A DNA stretch of 64,000 bases, taken from positions 3,773,223 through 3,837,222 of the forward strand of contig JABTTV010000001.1 of assembly GCA_015075725.1 (NCBI GenBank), in the 5' to 3' direction. The first letter of the stretch is position 1, and each line of letters begins with the position of its first letter. Shown here one piece after another: positions 50,595-59,089 of this stretch. The notes under the pieces are model-generated. The model did no database searches and was not told the origin of the DNA. It worked only from the letters and a program-made list of their open reading frames with translations. The translations under genes were made by a program, and so were the position numbers. Source of the stretch: Anaerolineales bacterium. GTDB taxonomy: Bacteria > Chloroflexota > Anaerolineae > Anaerolineales > Villigracilaceae.

Positions 50595-52328
50595 ATGACC
50601 AACAAAAAAATCGTTTACCACCCCATCCCGCCGGAGATCGAGAAACTTGCAGGCAAACACGGGAACGAGCCTGAAGCCGCACTGGAACTGCTAAAGGAAA
50701 TTCAAACGCATCACTCTGCGCTGACGACTGATTCCATTTCCGATGCCGCCCGCGCGCTGAAACTCCCTCCCCACCAATTGTATGGCATGGCGACATTTTA
50801 TTCCATGTTGTCTCTCGGGGAACGAAAAAAAGTTTTACGCGTATGCGACGGACCTGTATGCTGGCTAAAGAGGGCGACAATGGAGGATGGACAGCAGACG
50901 ATAGAGAAGTGGTCATCCAGGGCTGGTGGCGAATGGTCGGTGGAACGAACCTCATGTTTGGGATTGTGTGATCGCGCTCCGGCTGTATTGGTAGAGGATG
51001 AACAGGCGGGTCCCGTTGAGGCGAAAGAGGCGGACAAGGTTTCCAATGGCTGGCGCGGCACACCTACAGATTACAGCGAAGTTCGCAAAGGCGAAGTCCG
51101 CGTGATGACATCTCTGATCGGAAAGATCGACCCCGACTCCATTGAGGATGCAATGGCAAATGGGGTTTATGACGGATTGAAGAAAGCGCTCCAAACAAAC
51201 CCCGAAGCGATCCTTACCGAAATAGAGACATCCGGTTTGCAGGGCCGCGGCGGCGCGGGTTTTCCCGTCGGGCGGAAGTGGCGCTTCGTCGCCAACGAAA
51301 AGCGGACTCCGCGTTACATCATTTGCAATGCGGACGAATCGGAGCCGCTGATCTTCAAGGACCGCGTTTTGATCGACACGAACCCGCATCAGCTTTTGGA
51401 AGGCATGACGATAGCCGGATACGCTGCCGGCGCGTCGGAGGCGTGGATCTACATCCGCGGGGAATATGAACATCAAGCCCGGCGGCTGGAGAACGCCATC
51501 GACCAGGCAGAAACCAAAAATCTCATTGGTGAAGACATTCTGGGCAGCGGGTTCTCCTTCAAAATTCACGTCCATCGCGGCGCGGGAGCGTATATCTGCG
51601 GTGAAGAAACGGCATTGATCGAGTCACTGGAAGGCAAGCGCGGCGAACCAAGGCTGCGGCCGCCCTATCCACCTCAATTTGGTTTTCGCGGACGACCGAC
51701 CGCGGTGAACAACGTCGAGTCGTTTTGCGCTGTGCCTCACATCGTCAAGAACGGCGCAGAGTGGTGGCGAAGTTTGACCAACGCCCCCACACCGGGCACA
51801 AAAGTTTATATGGTGCTTGGACATATAAAGAACGCAGGATTGTTCGAAGCGCCGTTCGGCCTGACCCTGCGCGAGATCATCGAAGCCTTCGGCGGAGGGA
51901 TGGAGAAAGGCTCGAAGTTTCAGTTTGCATTATGCGGCGGGGCAGCAGGGACGATCGTGGATTCGACAATGCTCGATGTGCCAATTGATTTTGCATCTTC
52001 GCAGAAAGGAATTTCGCTGGGCGCAGGCTCATTCCTGATCTGCGACCGAAGAATTTCACCGGTGGCGTTCTTGCGGGAAATATTGCATTTCTTTACAGCG
52101 GAATCGTGCGGGAAATGCACTCCCTGCCGGGTGGGAACCTGGCGCGCGTTGGAAATCCTGAATCGTATGACGTCGGGAAAGGGGCAAAAAGGCGACAAAG
52201 ATGAATTGGCAACCCTTGCCGCTTTGATGCAAGATTCGTCCTTTTGCGGACTGGGACAAAGTGTGGCGATACCGATCAAATCTGCCTTAACTCATTTCGG
52301 TTCGGAATTCGAAAAGGCAGAGCATTAG
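50595..52328 (+). CDS. fdhB: NAD-dependent formate dehydrogenase diaphorase subunit (NuoE-NuoF fusion)
   Basis: 577-residue iron-sulfur flavoprotein passing electrons between the catalytic subunit and NAD. The NuoE-like part (1-165) has [2Fe-2S] ligands Cys84, Cys89, Cys121 and Cys125. The NuoF-like part has GRGGAGFPVGRKW for NADH, GAYICGEETALIESLEG for FMN, and [4Fe-4S] ligands Cys505, Cys508, Cys511 and Cys551. The order matches HoxF-like or FdhB fusion subunits. ATG 50595 is preferred; an in-frame TTG at 50577 is possible. The loop at residues 94-114 between the cysteine pairs seems longer than usual and may contain inserted repeat sequence. Confidence 0.9.
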   Translation: MTNKKIVYHPIPPEIEKLAGKHGNEPEAALELLKEIQTHHSALTTDSISDAARALKLPPHQLYGMATFYSMLSLGERKKVLRVCDGPVCWLKRATMEDGQQTIEKWSSRAGGEWSVERTSCLGLCDRAPAVLVEDEQAGPVEAKEADKVSNGWRGTPTDYSEVRKGEVRVMTSLIGKIDPDSIEDAMANGVYDGLKKALQTNPEAILTEIETSGLQGRGGAGFPVGRKWRFVANEKRTPRYIICNADESEPLIFKDRVLIDTNPHQLLEGMTIAGYAAGASEAWIYIRGEYEHQARRLENAIDQAETKNLIGEDILGSGFSFKIHVHRGAGAYICGEETALIESLEGKRGEPRLRPPYPPQFGFRGRPTAVNNVESFCAVPHIVKNGAEWWRSLTNAPTPGTKVYMVLGHIKNAGLFEAPFGLTLREIIEAFGGGMEKGSKFQFALCGGAAGTIVDSTMLDVPIDFASSQKGISLGAGSFLICDRRISPVAFLREILHFFTAESCGKCTPCRVGTWRALEILNRMTSGKGQKGDKDELATLAALMQDSSFCGLGQSVAIPIKSALTHFGSEFEKAEH

Positions 52329-52350
52329 TCAAATTGTCGAGCAATCAAGT

Positions 52351-52370
52351 GGTTGGTTGGTTGGTTGGTT
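52351..52370 (+). repeat. (GGTT)5 tetranucleotide tract before fdhA
   Basis: Five perfect GGTT units immediately before the GAAGG ribosome-binding site of fdhA. A change in unit number would alter leader length and move the upstream in-frame TTG at 52353 out of frame. Confidence 0.7.
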
Positions 52371-52382
52371 GAAGGTGAAACT

Positions 52383-55202
52383 ATGCTGAATATAGAAATA
52401 AACGGCAAAGCGGTACAGGCGGAAGCAGGCAAGACCATTTTGCAGATTGCAAAGGAACATGACGTTCACATCCCGACCTTGTGTTACCACAAGGATCTAT
52501 CGCCGACAGGGAATTGCCGCATGTGCGTGGTGGAAGTAAAAGGCGGGCGTTTCCTGCAAGCTGCATGCGTCACTCCCATTTGGGAAGGCATGGAGATCGA
52601 GACCGATAGCGAAAAGGTGATGAAGGACCGCAAGCTGACCCTCGAACTGATGCTCGCGAATCATCCCGTGGATTGCATGATCTGCGATGCGGCGGGTGAA
52701 TGCGAACTGCAAGACCTTGCTTATGAATACCAGGCGCAGATCCCGGCCTGGGGCACAAAGGGAACGCGTTACCCTGTGAACAGCGACCCCAATCCCTTCA
52801 TCCGGGTGGATATGAACAAATGCATTTTATGCCGACGCTGCGTGCTAGCTTGTGAAGAAATACAGGGGCGCGATGTTTGGGGCGTGGCGAAGCGTGGATT
52901 TGATGAAATCATCGTGGCAGGAGCGGGTGTGACCATGCTCGAAGCGCGCTGCGAATCGTGCGGGCAATGCGTGGCTTATTGCCCGACAGGCGCGCTGTCG
53001 AACAAGATGAATTACGGGATGGCGCGGGCACATCAGGTGAAAAAAGTTGCAACGATATGTTCGTACTGCGGTGTGGGCTGCCAGTTCGATCTGCTGGTGA
53101 AAAACAACAAGGTCATCGGCGTATCCTCCAACCCGGATGCGCCGGTCAACGGGATGGCTTTGTGCGTGAAGGGACGCTATGCTTACGATTACATTCACCA
53201 TCCTGAACGGTTGGTAAAGCCAAGGGTGAGAAAGTATCTACTGGAAGGAAAGAGGAAAAGTGAAATTGGAGATTCGATAGCCGAAGACCGAAAGACAAAA
53301 GTCGATTTATCGAATATCGAATCCCCGTGGGATTGGGTCGAGGTTGAATGGGATAAGGCTCTCGATATTGTGGCGGATAAATTCGCGGAGATGCGAATGA
53401 AATTCGGCGCGGACAGCATGGGCTTCCTCACTTCGGCGAAATGCCTGAACGAAGAAAATTATCTGATGAACAAACTGGCGCGGCAGGTCGTGGGAACGAA
53501 TAACATCGACCACTGCGCCCGTCTCTGACACTCCAGCACGGTAGCCGGTCTGGCTGCCTCCTTCGGTTCAGGGGCCATGTCGAACAGCATGGACGATGTC
53601 GCCAATTTTGCAGAAGCCTTCTTCATTATCGGCTCGAACACCACCGAGCAGCATCCCGTCTTTGGGACGATGATCCGCCGCGCGGTGCGAAAACGCGGCG
53701 CAAAACTCATTGTCGCCGATCCGCGAAAAATCGATATTACCGAAATTGCCACGCTGCACCTGCGTCAACGCCCAGGCACAGATATTGCCCTGCTCAACGG
53801 TTTAATGTACATCATCCTTGAGAAAGGCCTGGAAGATAAAGCCTTCATCGAAGAACACACGGAAGGTTTTGAAGAGTTCAAGCAAACCGTGATGCAATAT
53901 CCGCCGGAAAAAGCTGCGGAGATCACCAACGTCCCTGTGGAAAAACTCTATGAAGCGGCGGAAATTCTCGCCTCATACAAGCCGACAGCTGTTCTGTGGG
54001 CGATGGGCATTACCCAACACATCGTCGGGGTCCGCAACGTGATGGACCTCGCCAACCTGCAAATGCTTCTCGGCAATATGGGCAAACCCGGCGGCGGAGT
54101 CAATCCATTGCGCGGACAAAACAACGTGCAAGGCGCATGCGACATGGGAGGGTTGCCAAACGTGTATCCGGCATATCAGCCCGTAACCAGCGAAGAAGCG
54201 CGAGAAAAATTTGTAAATGTCTGGGGGGCAACCGCGGATGCGAAAATCGGTCTTACTGTCACTGAGATGATGCCGGGAATTCTGGAAGGCAAAATCAAGT
54301 TACTTTATATCCTCGGCGAAGACCCGGTCATGTCTGACCCGGATACAAAACATATCCGCCACTGTTTGGAGGAATTGGATTTCCTCGTTTTGCAGGAGAT
54401 CTTCCCCTCGGAAACCTCCGTCTATGCGGACGTGCTCCTTCCCGGGGTGACGTTCGCCGAAAAGACCGGAACCTTTACCAATACAGAACGGCGCGTCCAG
54501 CTGGTAAGGCAAGCCATACCAACACAGGGCGATGCGAAGCCGGATTGGTGGATCACATCTGAGATCGCCAAGAGGCTGATGGAGAGAATCAGTGACCGGG
54601 TCCGGAAAGAAGCGCCGCATGCAGGCTGGGAATATAAAAATACATCCGAGATCATGGCGGAGATCAACACGGTCACGACATCCTATGGCGGAATCACGCA
54701 TGCGCGATTGGAAGCGGGAGAACGCCTGCAATGGCCCTGCCCAACAGTCGATCATCCCGGGACGCCGATCCTTCACACGAAGCAATTCACGCGCGGCAAG
54801 GGCAAGTTCATGGCGATCGACCATGTGCCGCCCGCGGAAAAGCCCGATGATGATTTCCCGATGATCATGAGCACGGGGCGTGTGCTATATCACTGGCATG
54901 GCGGGCAGATGACGCGCCGCGCGAAGGGCATTATGCAGGTGTACGGCGAGGCGCTGGTGGAAGTGAATCCGGACGACGCGATGAAATTGGGATTGAACGG
55001 AAAGAAAGTGGTGCGCATCACATCGCGGCGCGGAAGCATCGAAGCCCAAGCCTGGGTAACCGACCGTGTGCCGCCCGGCATGGTGTACGCGAACTTTCAC
55101 TTCCCTGAGGCTTCGGCAAACGAGTTGACGCACGCGTCGCTCGACCCGGTTTCGAAGATCCCCGAGTACAAGGTCACAGCCGTAAAAGTGGAGCTGGTTT
55201 AA
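52383..55202 (+). CDS. fdhA: selenocysteine-containing formate dehydrogenase alpha subunit
   Basis: One 939-residue selenoprotein gene with an internal TGA at 53526-53528 read as selenocysteine 382. Before it the sequence reads TNNIDHCARL; after it HSSTVAGLAASFGSGAM continues in frame to 55202, as in known FdhA proteins with Sec at this point. Cofactor sites: [2Fe-2S] Cys34, 45, 48, 62; NuoG-type His94, Cys98, 101, 107; [4Fe-4S] Cys147, 150, 153, 157 and Cys190, 193, 196, 200; MopB cluster Cys226, 229, 233, 261. C-terminal molybdopterin-binding domain includes VLYHWHGGQMTRRA. It oxidises formate (or reduces CO2) at a Mo/W-bis-MGD centre. Residues 283-315 look like inserted repeat sequence. 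Start ATG 52383. Confidence 0.95.
53271..53323. repeat. inverted repeat within an apparent insertion in fdhA
   Basis: GATTCGATA (53271-53279) and TATCGAATC (53315-53323) bracket 35 bases. The translated segment (around residues 283-315, Lys/Glu/Asp-rich) interrupts the usual HPERL...RV to WVEVEWDKAL stretch and resembles intergenic repeat DNA translated in frame. Confidence 0.5.
53540..53558 (+). promoter_or_regulatory. bacterial SECIS element in fdhA
   Basis: Stem GGTAGCC (53540-53546) / GGCTGCC (53552-53558), seven pairs including one G-U, closed by the loop GGTCT (53547-53551). The loop begins 19 nt after the TGA, the same distance and the same GGUCU loop I recall for E. coli fdhF. It would recruit SelB with Sec-tRNA so the TGA is decoded as selenocysteine. 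Confidence 0.9.
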
Positions 55203-55282
55203 GGACTTAAATCACAACCGCATGGCGACTTTGAATTAGAATAGGCGCAATATCCAAATCCCCCGGAAAAAGGAGATAAACG

Positions 55283-55729
55283 ATGACCACCGTCCGAAAA
55301 CTATTGGAAGTCAAGGAAAATGCAAAGAACTTTTCCGTCGAGTCCTCGCAAACGGTGCTCGATGCGCTCAGGGTGATGGCTGACGCGCGTATCGGGGCTG
55401 TGCTGGTCACCGATAACGGGAAGATCGTCGGAATTTACACGGAGCGCGACTATCTCTACAAAGGCGAACTTGCCGGCCGCATCGCCGGGGAAACCCCCCT
55501 GCGGGATGTGATGACGTCGCAGATGTTCACGGTCAATTTGAATACATCCGTGGAACAATGCATGGGGCTGATGAAGCAGCACAGGCTCCGCCACCTGCCC
55601 GTTGTGGAAAACGAAAAACTTTTGGGCATCGTTTCGATGCGGGATGTCCTGCTCGCCGCGATCGAATTGAAAGACAGCGAGATCCGCGGATTGGAAAATT
55701 ACATCATGGGGTCCGGATTTCAATCCTGA
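55283..55729 (+). CDS. CBS domain pair protein
   Basis: 148 residues made of two CBS motifs (about 8-65 and 75-130). IGAVLVTDNGKIVGIYTERDYLYK and RHLPVVENEKLLGIVSMRDVLLA are the typical ends of each. Such modules bind AMP, ATP or related adenosyl ligands. AAGGAG precedes ATG 55283. It is 80 bp after fdhA and ahead of a terminator; it could belong to the formate dehydrogenase operon or have its own promoter (TAGAAT near 55237). Confidence 0.85.
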   Translation: MTTVRKLLEVKENAKNFSVESSQTVLDALRVMADARIGAVLVTDNGKIVGIYTERDYLYKGELAGRIAGETPLRDVMTSQMFTVNLNTSVEQCMGLMKQHRLRHLPVVENEKLLGIVSMRDVLLAAIELKDSEIRGLENYIMGSGFQS

Positions 55730-55748
55730 ATTGGATGAACAGGGTATG

Positions 55749-55780
55749 AAAAGAGACGCAGAAAACCGCGTCTCTTTTTA
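55749..55780 (+). terminator. rho-independent terminator
   Basis: Eleven-bp stem AAAAGAGACGC / GCGTCTCTTTT (55749-55759 and 55768-55778) with trailing T, closing the formate dehydrogenase region. Confidence 0.85.
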
Positions 55781-55799
55781 GTTCGGGGTCATCCTTTGG

Positions 55800-55805
55800 T
55801 AAAAT
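55800..55805 (+). promoter_or_regulatory. -10 box TAAAAT of the first M23 lipoprotein
   Basis: TAAAAT ends 7 nt before ATG 55813, the same spacing as at 26441 and 33912, so the three-gene array probably starts as a leaderless transcript. Confidence 0.55.
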
Positions 55806-55812
55806 CACGCCC

Positions 55813-57423
55813 ATGTCATTTACCAGAATCATATTGGCGATCCTGCTCGCTTCATTTCTAGTTTCATGCGCTCCTGCTGTTGAAACGCCCGTCACCTTTC
55901 CCACGTATGACCCGTTTGTGTCCACCGGGGGAACACCGCCCGGACATTCCAGCACGAACGGGATCACTTCGACACCCGCCGCCTCAGAAACCATCATCCC
56001 ATCCGCGACCTCGACCCGCCCTCCGACTCCCACCCGCGTCCCATTGAATATCTCTCCGTTGATCGGAATTCAAAACCAGATCACATCCAACTCCCCCACG
56101 CCCGATGCGGCACGGGTCCTGCCAACTCCGCGCCAACAGGCAGATGAACATGTCGTTCAGCCCGGCGACACGCTTGGAAGTATCGCACTCCAGTACAATA
56201 TCAGCCTGCAAACATTGATGGATGCAAATAACATCACCGATCCCAACACGCTCGAAGTCGGCGCGGTCCTGATCATCCCGGCGCCTGAGTTAGCCACTGC
56301 GGGCGGTAATTCGTTGAAGATCATTCCCGACTCGGAACTGGTCAACGGTCCCGCCGCAGCGCGATTCAGCATCAAAAAATTCATTGCCAGCCAGGGCGGA
56401 TTTCTAAATCAATACGCCGAAGACGTCAAAGGCGTGGTGCTGAACGGCGCAGACATCATCGAAGCGGTCTCATACAACTACTCTGTTAATCCGCGTCTTT
56501 TGCTCGCCCTGCTTGAATACCAGAGCGGCTGGGTGACCAACCCCAACCCTGTCATCACCGATTACCCAATGGGTTATGTCGATCCCGCAAAAGCGGGATT
56601 ATATAAACAGGTAGTCTGGGCGGCAAACACCCTAAACCGCGGATATTACCTTTGGAAGGCGAATGCTCTCTCGACCTGGGTGCTTGCAGACGGGCAGGTG
56701 ATTCCCATCGATCCCACAATCAATGCCGGGACTGCCGCAATCCAATACTTTTTTTCAGAGTTGGGCGGCTTCGAACCCTGGCAATATGATACAGGCGTAG
56801 GTGGTTTCATCGTCACCTATTATGTGTTCTTCGATAATCCATTCAGCTACGCAGTCGAACCCCTGATCCCGCTGACGCTATCGCAGCCCCTCATGTCCCT
56901 GCCCTTTGCGGAGGGCGAAAGCTGGTACTTTACCGGAGGACCCCACGGCGCATGGGATTCCGGTTCTGCATGGGGCGCCCTCGATTTTGCGCCAATGGAT
57001 AATTCCGGATCATGCGCTATAAGTTCCCATTGGGTCACCGCGATGGCGGACGGCTTGGTCACACGCACAGGCGTCGGCTCGGTAATTCAGGACCTGGATA
57101 ATGACGGTTATGAACAGACCGGGTGGGTCATCGTATACATGCACGTCGCCGCTGATGGCAGGGTTGCGCCTGGAGAATATCTTTTCAGGAACGAACGCGT
57201 CGGTCACCCATCATGTGAAGGCGGAGTTTCGAATGCCACTCACGTCCATGTGGCGCGCAAATACAACGGCGAATGGATATCCGCAGACGGTCCGATTCCC
57301 TTCAACCTCGGGGGCTGGGTTTCCAGCGGCACAGGCATCGAGTACGACGGTTATCTCACGAGCGGCACTTACTCCATCGAAGCTCTCGATTCCGCCCAAC
57401 CCGAAAACCTGATCACACGCTGA
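55813..57423 (+). CDS. LysM-M23 peptidase lipoprotein, copy 1 of 3
   Basis: 536 residues. Lipobox LVSC (Cys19), Thr/Pro/Ser-rich linker to ~110, LysM domain (VVQPGDTLGSIALQYNIS, ~115-160), then a helical domain with SVNPRLLLALLEYQSGW and a second NAGTAAIQYFFSELGG segment that resembles a transglycosylase-like fold. The C-terminal M23-type domain has GGPHGAWD with a later ALDFAP Asp, the VYMHVA His and THVHVA. The spacing between the first His and Asp is longer than in classical M23. Predicted to be an envelope-anchored peptidoglycan hydrolase. First of a tandem trio. Confidence 0.85.
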   Translation: MSFTRIILAILLASFLVSCAPAVETPVTFPTYDPFVSTGGTPPGHSSTNGITSTPAASETIIPSATSTRPPTPTRVPLNISPLIGIQNQITSNSPTPDAARVLPTPRQQADEHVVQPGDTLGSIALQYNISLQTLMDANNITDPNTLEVGAVLIIPAPELATAGGNSLKIIPDSELVNGPAAARFSIKKFIASQGGFLNQYAEDVKGVVLNGADIIEAVSYNYSVNPRLLLALLEYQSGWVTNPNPVITDYPMGYVDPAKAGLYKQVVWAANTLNRGYYLWKANALSTWVLADGQVIPIDPTINAGTAAIQYFFSELGGFEPWQYDTGVGGFIVTYYVFFDNPFSYAVEPLIPLTLSQPLMSLPFAEGESWYFTGGPHGAWDSGSAWGALDFAPMDNSGSCAISSHWVTAMADGLVTRTGVGSVIQDLDNDGYEQTGWVIVYMHVAADGRVAPGEYLFRNERVGHPSCEGGVSNATHVHVARKYNGEWISADGPIPFNLGGWVSSGTGIEYDGYLTSGTYSIEALDSAQPENLITR

Positions 57424-57466
57424 TTCACCCTCCATTCATATCATTTGGTTATAATTTCACCCGATC

Positions 57467-59089
57467 ATGCAACGCACTATTGCCGTATTCATCGCAGTTA
57501 CGATGACGATATCCGCCTGTGGGACTTCACCTTCCCTTTGGGGGGTTGCACCCACTCCAACACCATATTCCCCGCAAGCTGCGCCTCAAACGGACCCGTT
57601 TGCGGGTTCGGAAGACCCGATCATTTTTCCCACTTCGACCATCCCTGCCTTCATCGAAACTGAAAACGCAATCACCCCAACCCTGGCACCTACAGAAAAA
57701 GCCCCCGCCAAAACCCCGAGCGAGACACCTGCGCCGCTTAATGACGCCGCACCGTTTCTTTATTATGCCCAAAGCGGAGACATGCTCTCCGCAATCGCCG
57801 AACGCTTCAATGTTGATGAAACGGAGATCATCTCAGATGCCGATCTTTCGAAAACAACGCTCATCGACCCTGGAACACTTCTGGTGATCCCCAACCGGAT
57901 CAATGAAGCGACCACTCCCAACATCCAACTCCTGCCAGATGCCGAGTTTGTCTATTCGTCCGCTTCGCTCGATTTCGACACCGAAAAATATGTCAAGGAA
58001 CAGGGAGGCTATCTCAGCAGTTTCAATGACTACCTGGGTTCATCGGGAAGGATCGCGGGGTACGATGCGATCGACCGGCTGGCCATCGAAAACTCGGTCA
58101 ATCCACGCCTTCTGCTTGCACTGCTCGAGTATGAGGCGCGCTGGGTGCGGGGTCAACCCATCGACATTTTGCATACCGAATTTCCCATGGGCTTCAACGA
58201 TTACCGATACAAGGGGATGAGCGTGCAAATGACCTGGGCAATCAACACGATGTCCATCGCATATTACGGGTGGAGAGCCGGGACCATCACCCACATCGAA
58301 TTTCCCGAAGGGGCCAAACTCCGCATCGATCCACGCCTCAATGCCGGGACGGTTGCGATCCAATATTTGTTCTCCAAGCTGCACAGCCAGTCACAGTGGT
58401 CACAGATCATTAATCCCGAGTCCGGCTTCCCAGCCCTGTATCAAGAAATGTTTGGAGACGCTTGGTCGAGAGCCGCTTTGGTCGGTTCAATCTTTCCCCC
58501 GGGATTGATCCAGCCGCCGCTTGTCCTGCCTTTCGAGCCGGGTGTGGTCTGGAGTTTTACCGGCGGACCGCACAACGGTTGGGGGCAGATCAGCCCGAAC
58601 ATTTACGGACGATCCCACAGCATATTCTCCGCAATCGATTTTGCTCCGGCTGCCGCAAAATCTGGCTGCATACCCACCACCACCTGGGTTGTCGCCTCGG
58701 CGCCGGGTTTGGTCGTCCGGTCTGATAATGGGGTGGTGATGGTGGACCTTGACGGCGATGGTTACGAACAGACGGGATGGAATCTTCTCTATCTGCATCT
58801 CGCTACAAAAGATCGTGTACCCGTCGGGACTTATGTCGAAACCAACGACCGGATCGGGCATGCCTCATGCGAGGGCGGCGTATCCACCGGCACGCATTTA
58901 CACTTTGCCAGAAAATTCAACGGCGAATGGGTGACCGCGGATGGTCCAATCCCATTCGTGCTGAGCGGGTGGCGGGTCATTGCCGGGGACGAACCCTACA
59001 AAGGCCAGCTCGTCAACGGCGAGCAGGTCGTCACAGCGGATTTGCTCGGGCAATCCTGGTCGAATATCATCCGCGAAAAAGATGATTAG
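57467..59089 (+). CDS. LysM-M23 peptidase lipoprotein, copy 2 of 3
   Basis: 540 residues, same architecture as its neighbours: lipobox TISAC (Cys18), Thr/Pro linker, LysM-like segment (YAQSGDMLSAIAERFNV), helical domain with SVNPRLLLALLEYEARW, and an M23-type domain with GGPHNGWG, AIDFAP, LYLHLA and THLHFA motifs. TATAAT at 57450-57455 lies 11 nt before ATG 57467, suggesting its own promoter in addition to read-through. The 3' end overlaps copy 3 by 8 bp. Confidence 0.85.
   Translation: MQRTIAVFIAVTMTISACGTSPSLWGVAPTPTPYSPQAAPQTDPFAGSEDPIIFPTSTIPAFIETENAITPTLAPTEKAPAKTPSETPAPLNDAAPFLYYAQSGDMLSAIAERFNVDETEIISDADLSKTTLIDPGTLLVIPNRINEATTPNIQLLPDAEFVYSSASLDFDTEKYVKEQGGYLSSFNDYLGSSGRIAGYDAIDRLAIENSVNPRLLLALLEYEARWVRGQPIDILHTEFPMGFNDYRYKGMSVQMTWAINTMSIAYYGWRAGTITHIEFPEGAKLRIDPRLNAGTVAIQYLFSKLHSQSQWSQIINPESGFPALYQEMFGDAWSRAALVGSIFPPGLIQPPLVLPFEPGVVWSFTGGPHNGWGQISPNIYGRSHSIFSAIDFAPAAAKSGCIPTTTWVVASAPGLVVRSDNGVVMVDLDGDGYEQTGWNLLYLHLATKDRVPVGTYVETNDRIGHASCEGGVSTGTHLHFARKFNGEWVTADGPIPFVLSGWRVIAGDEPYKGQLVNGEQVVTADLLGQSWSNIIREKDD

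Noticed and set aside
53526..53576. fdhA as a broken gene or frameshift pseudogene split into two CDS
   Set aside because: The stop is TGA at the known selenocysteine position, the frame is unchanged after it, and a SECIS hairpin with the GGTCT loop follows at the expected distance.
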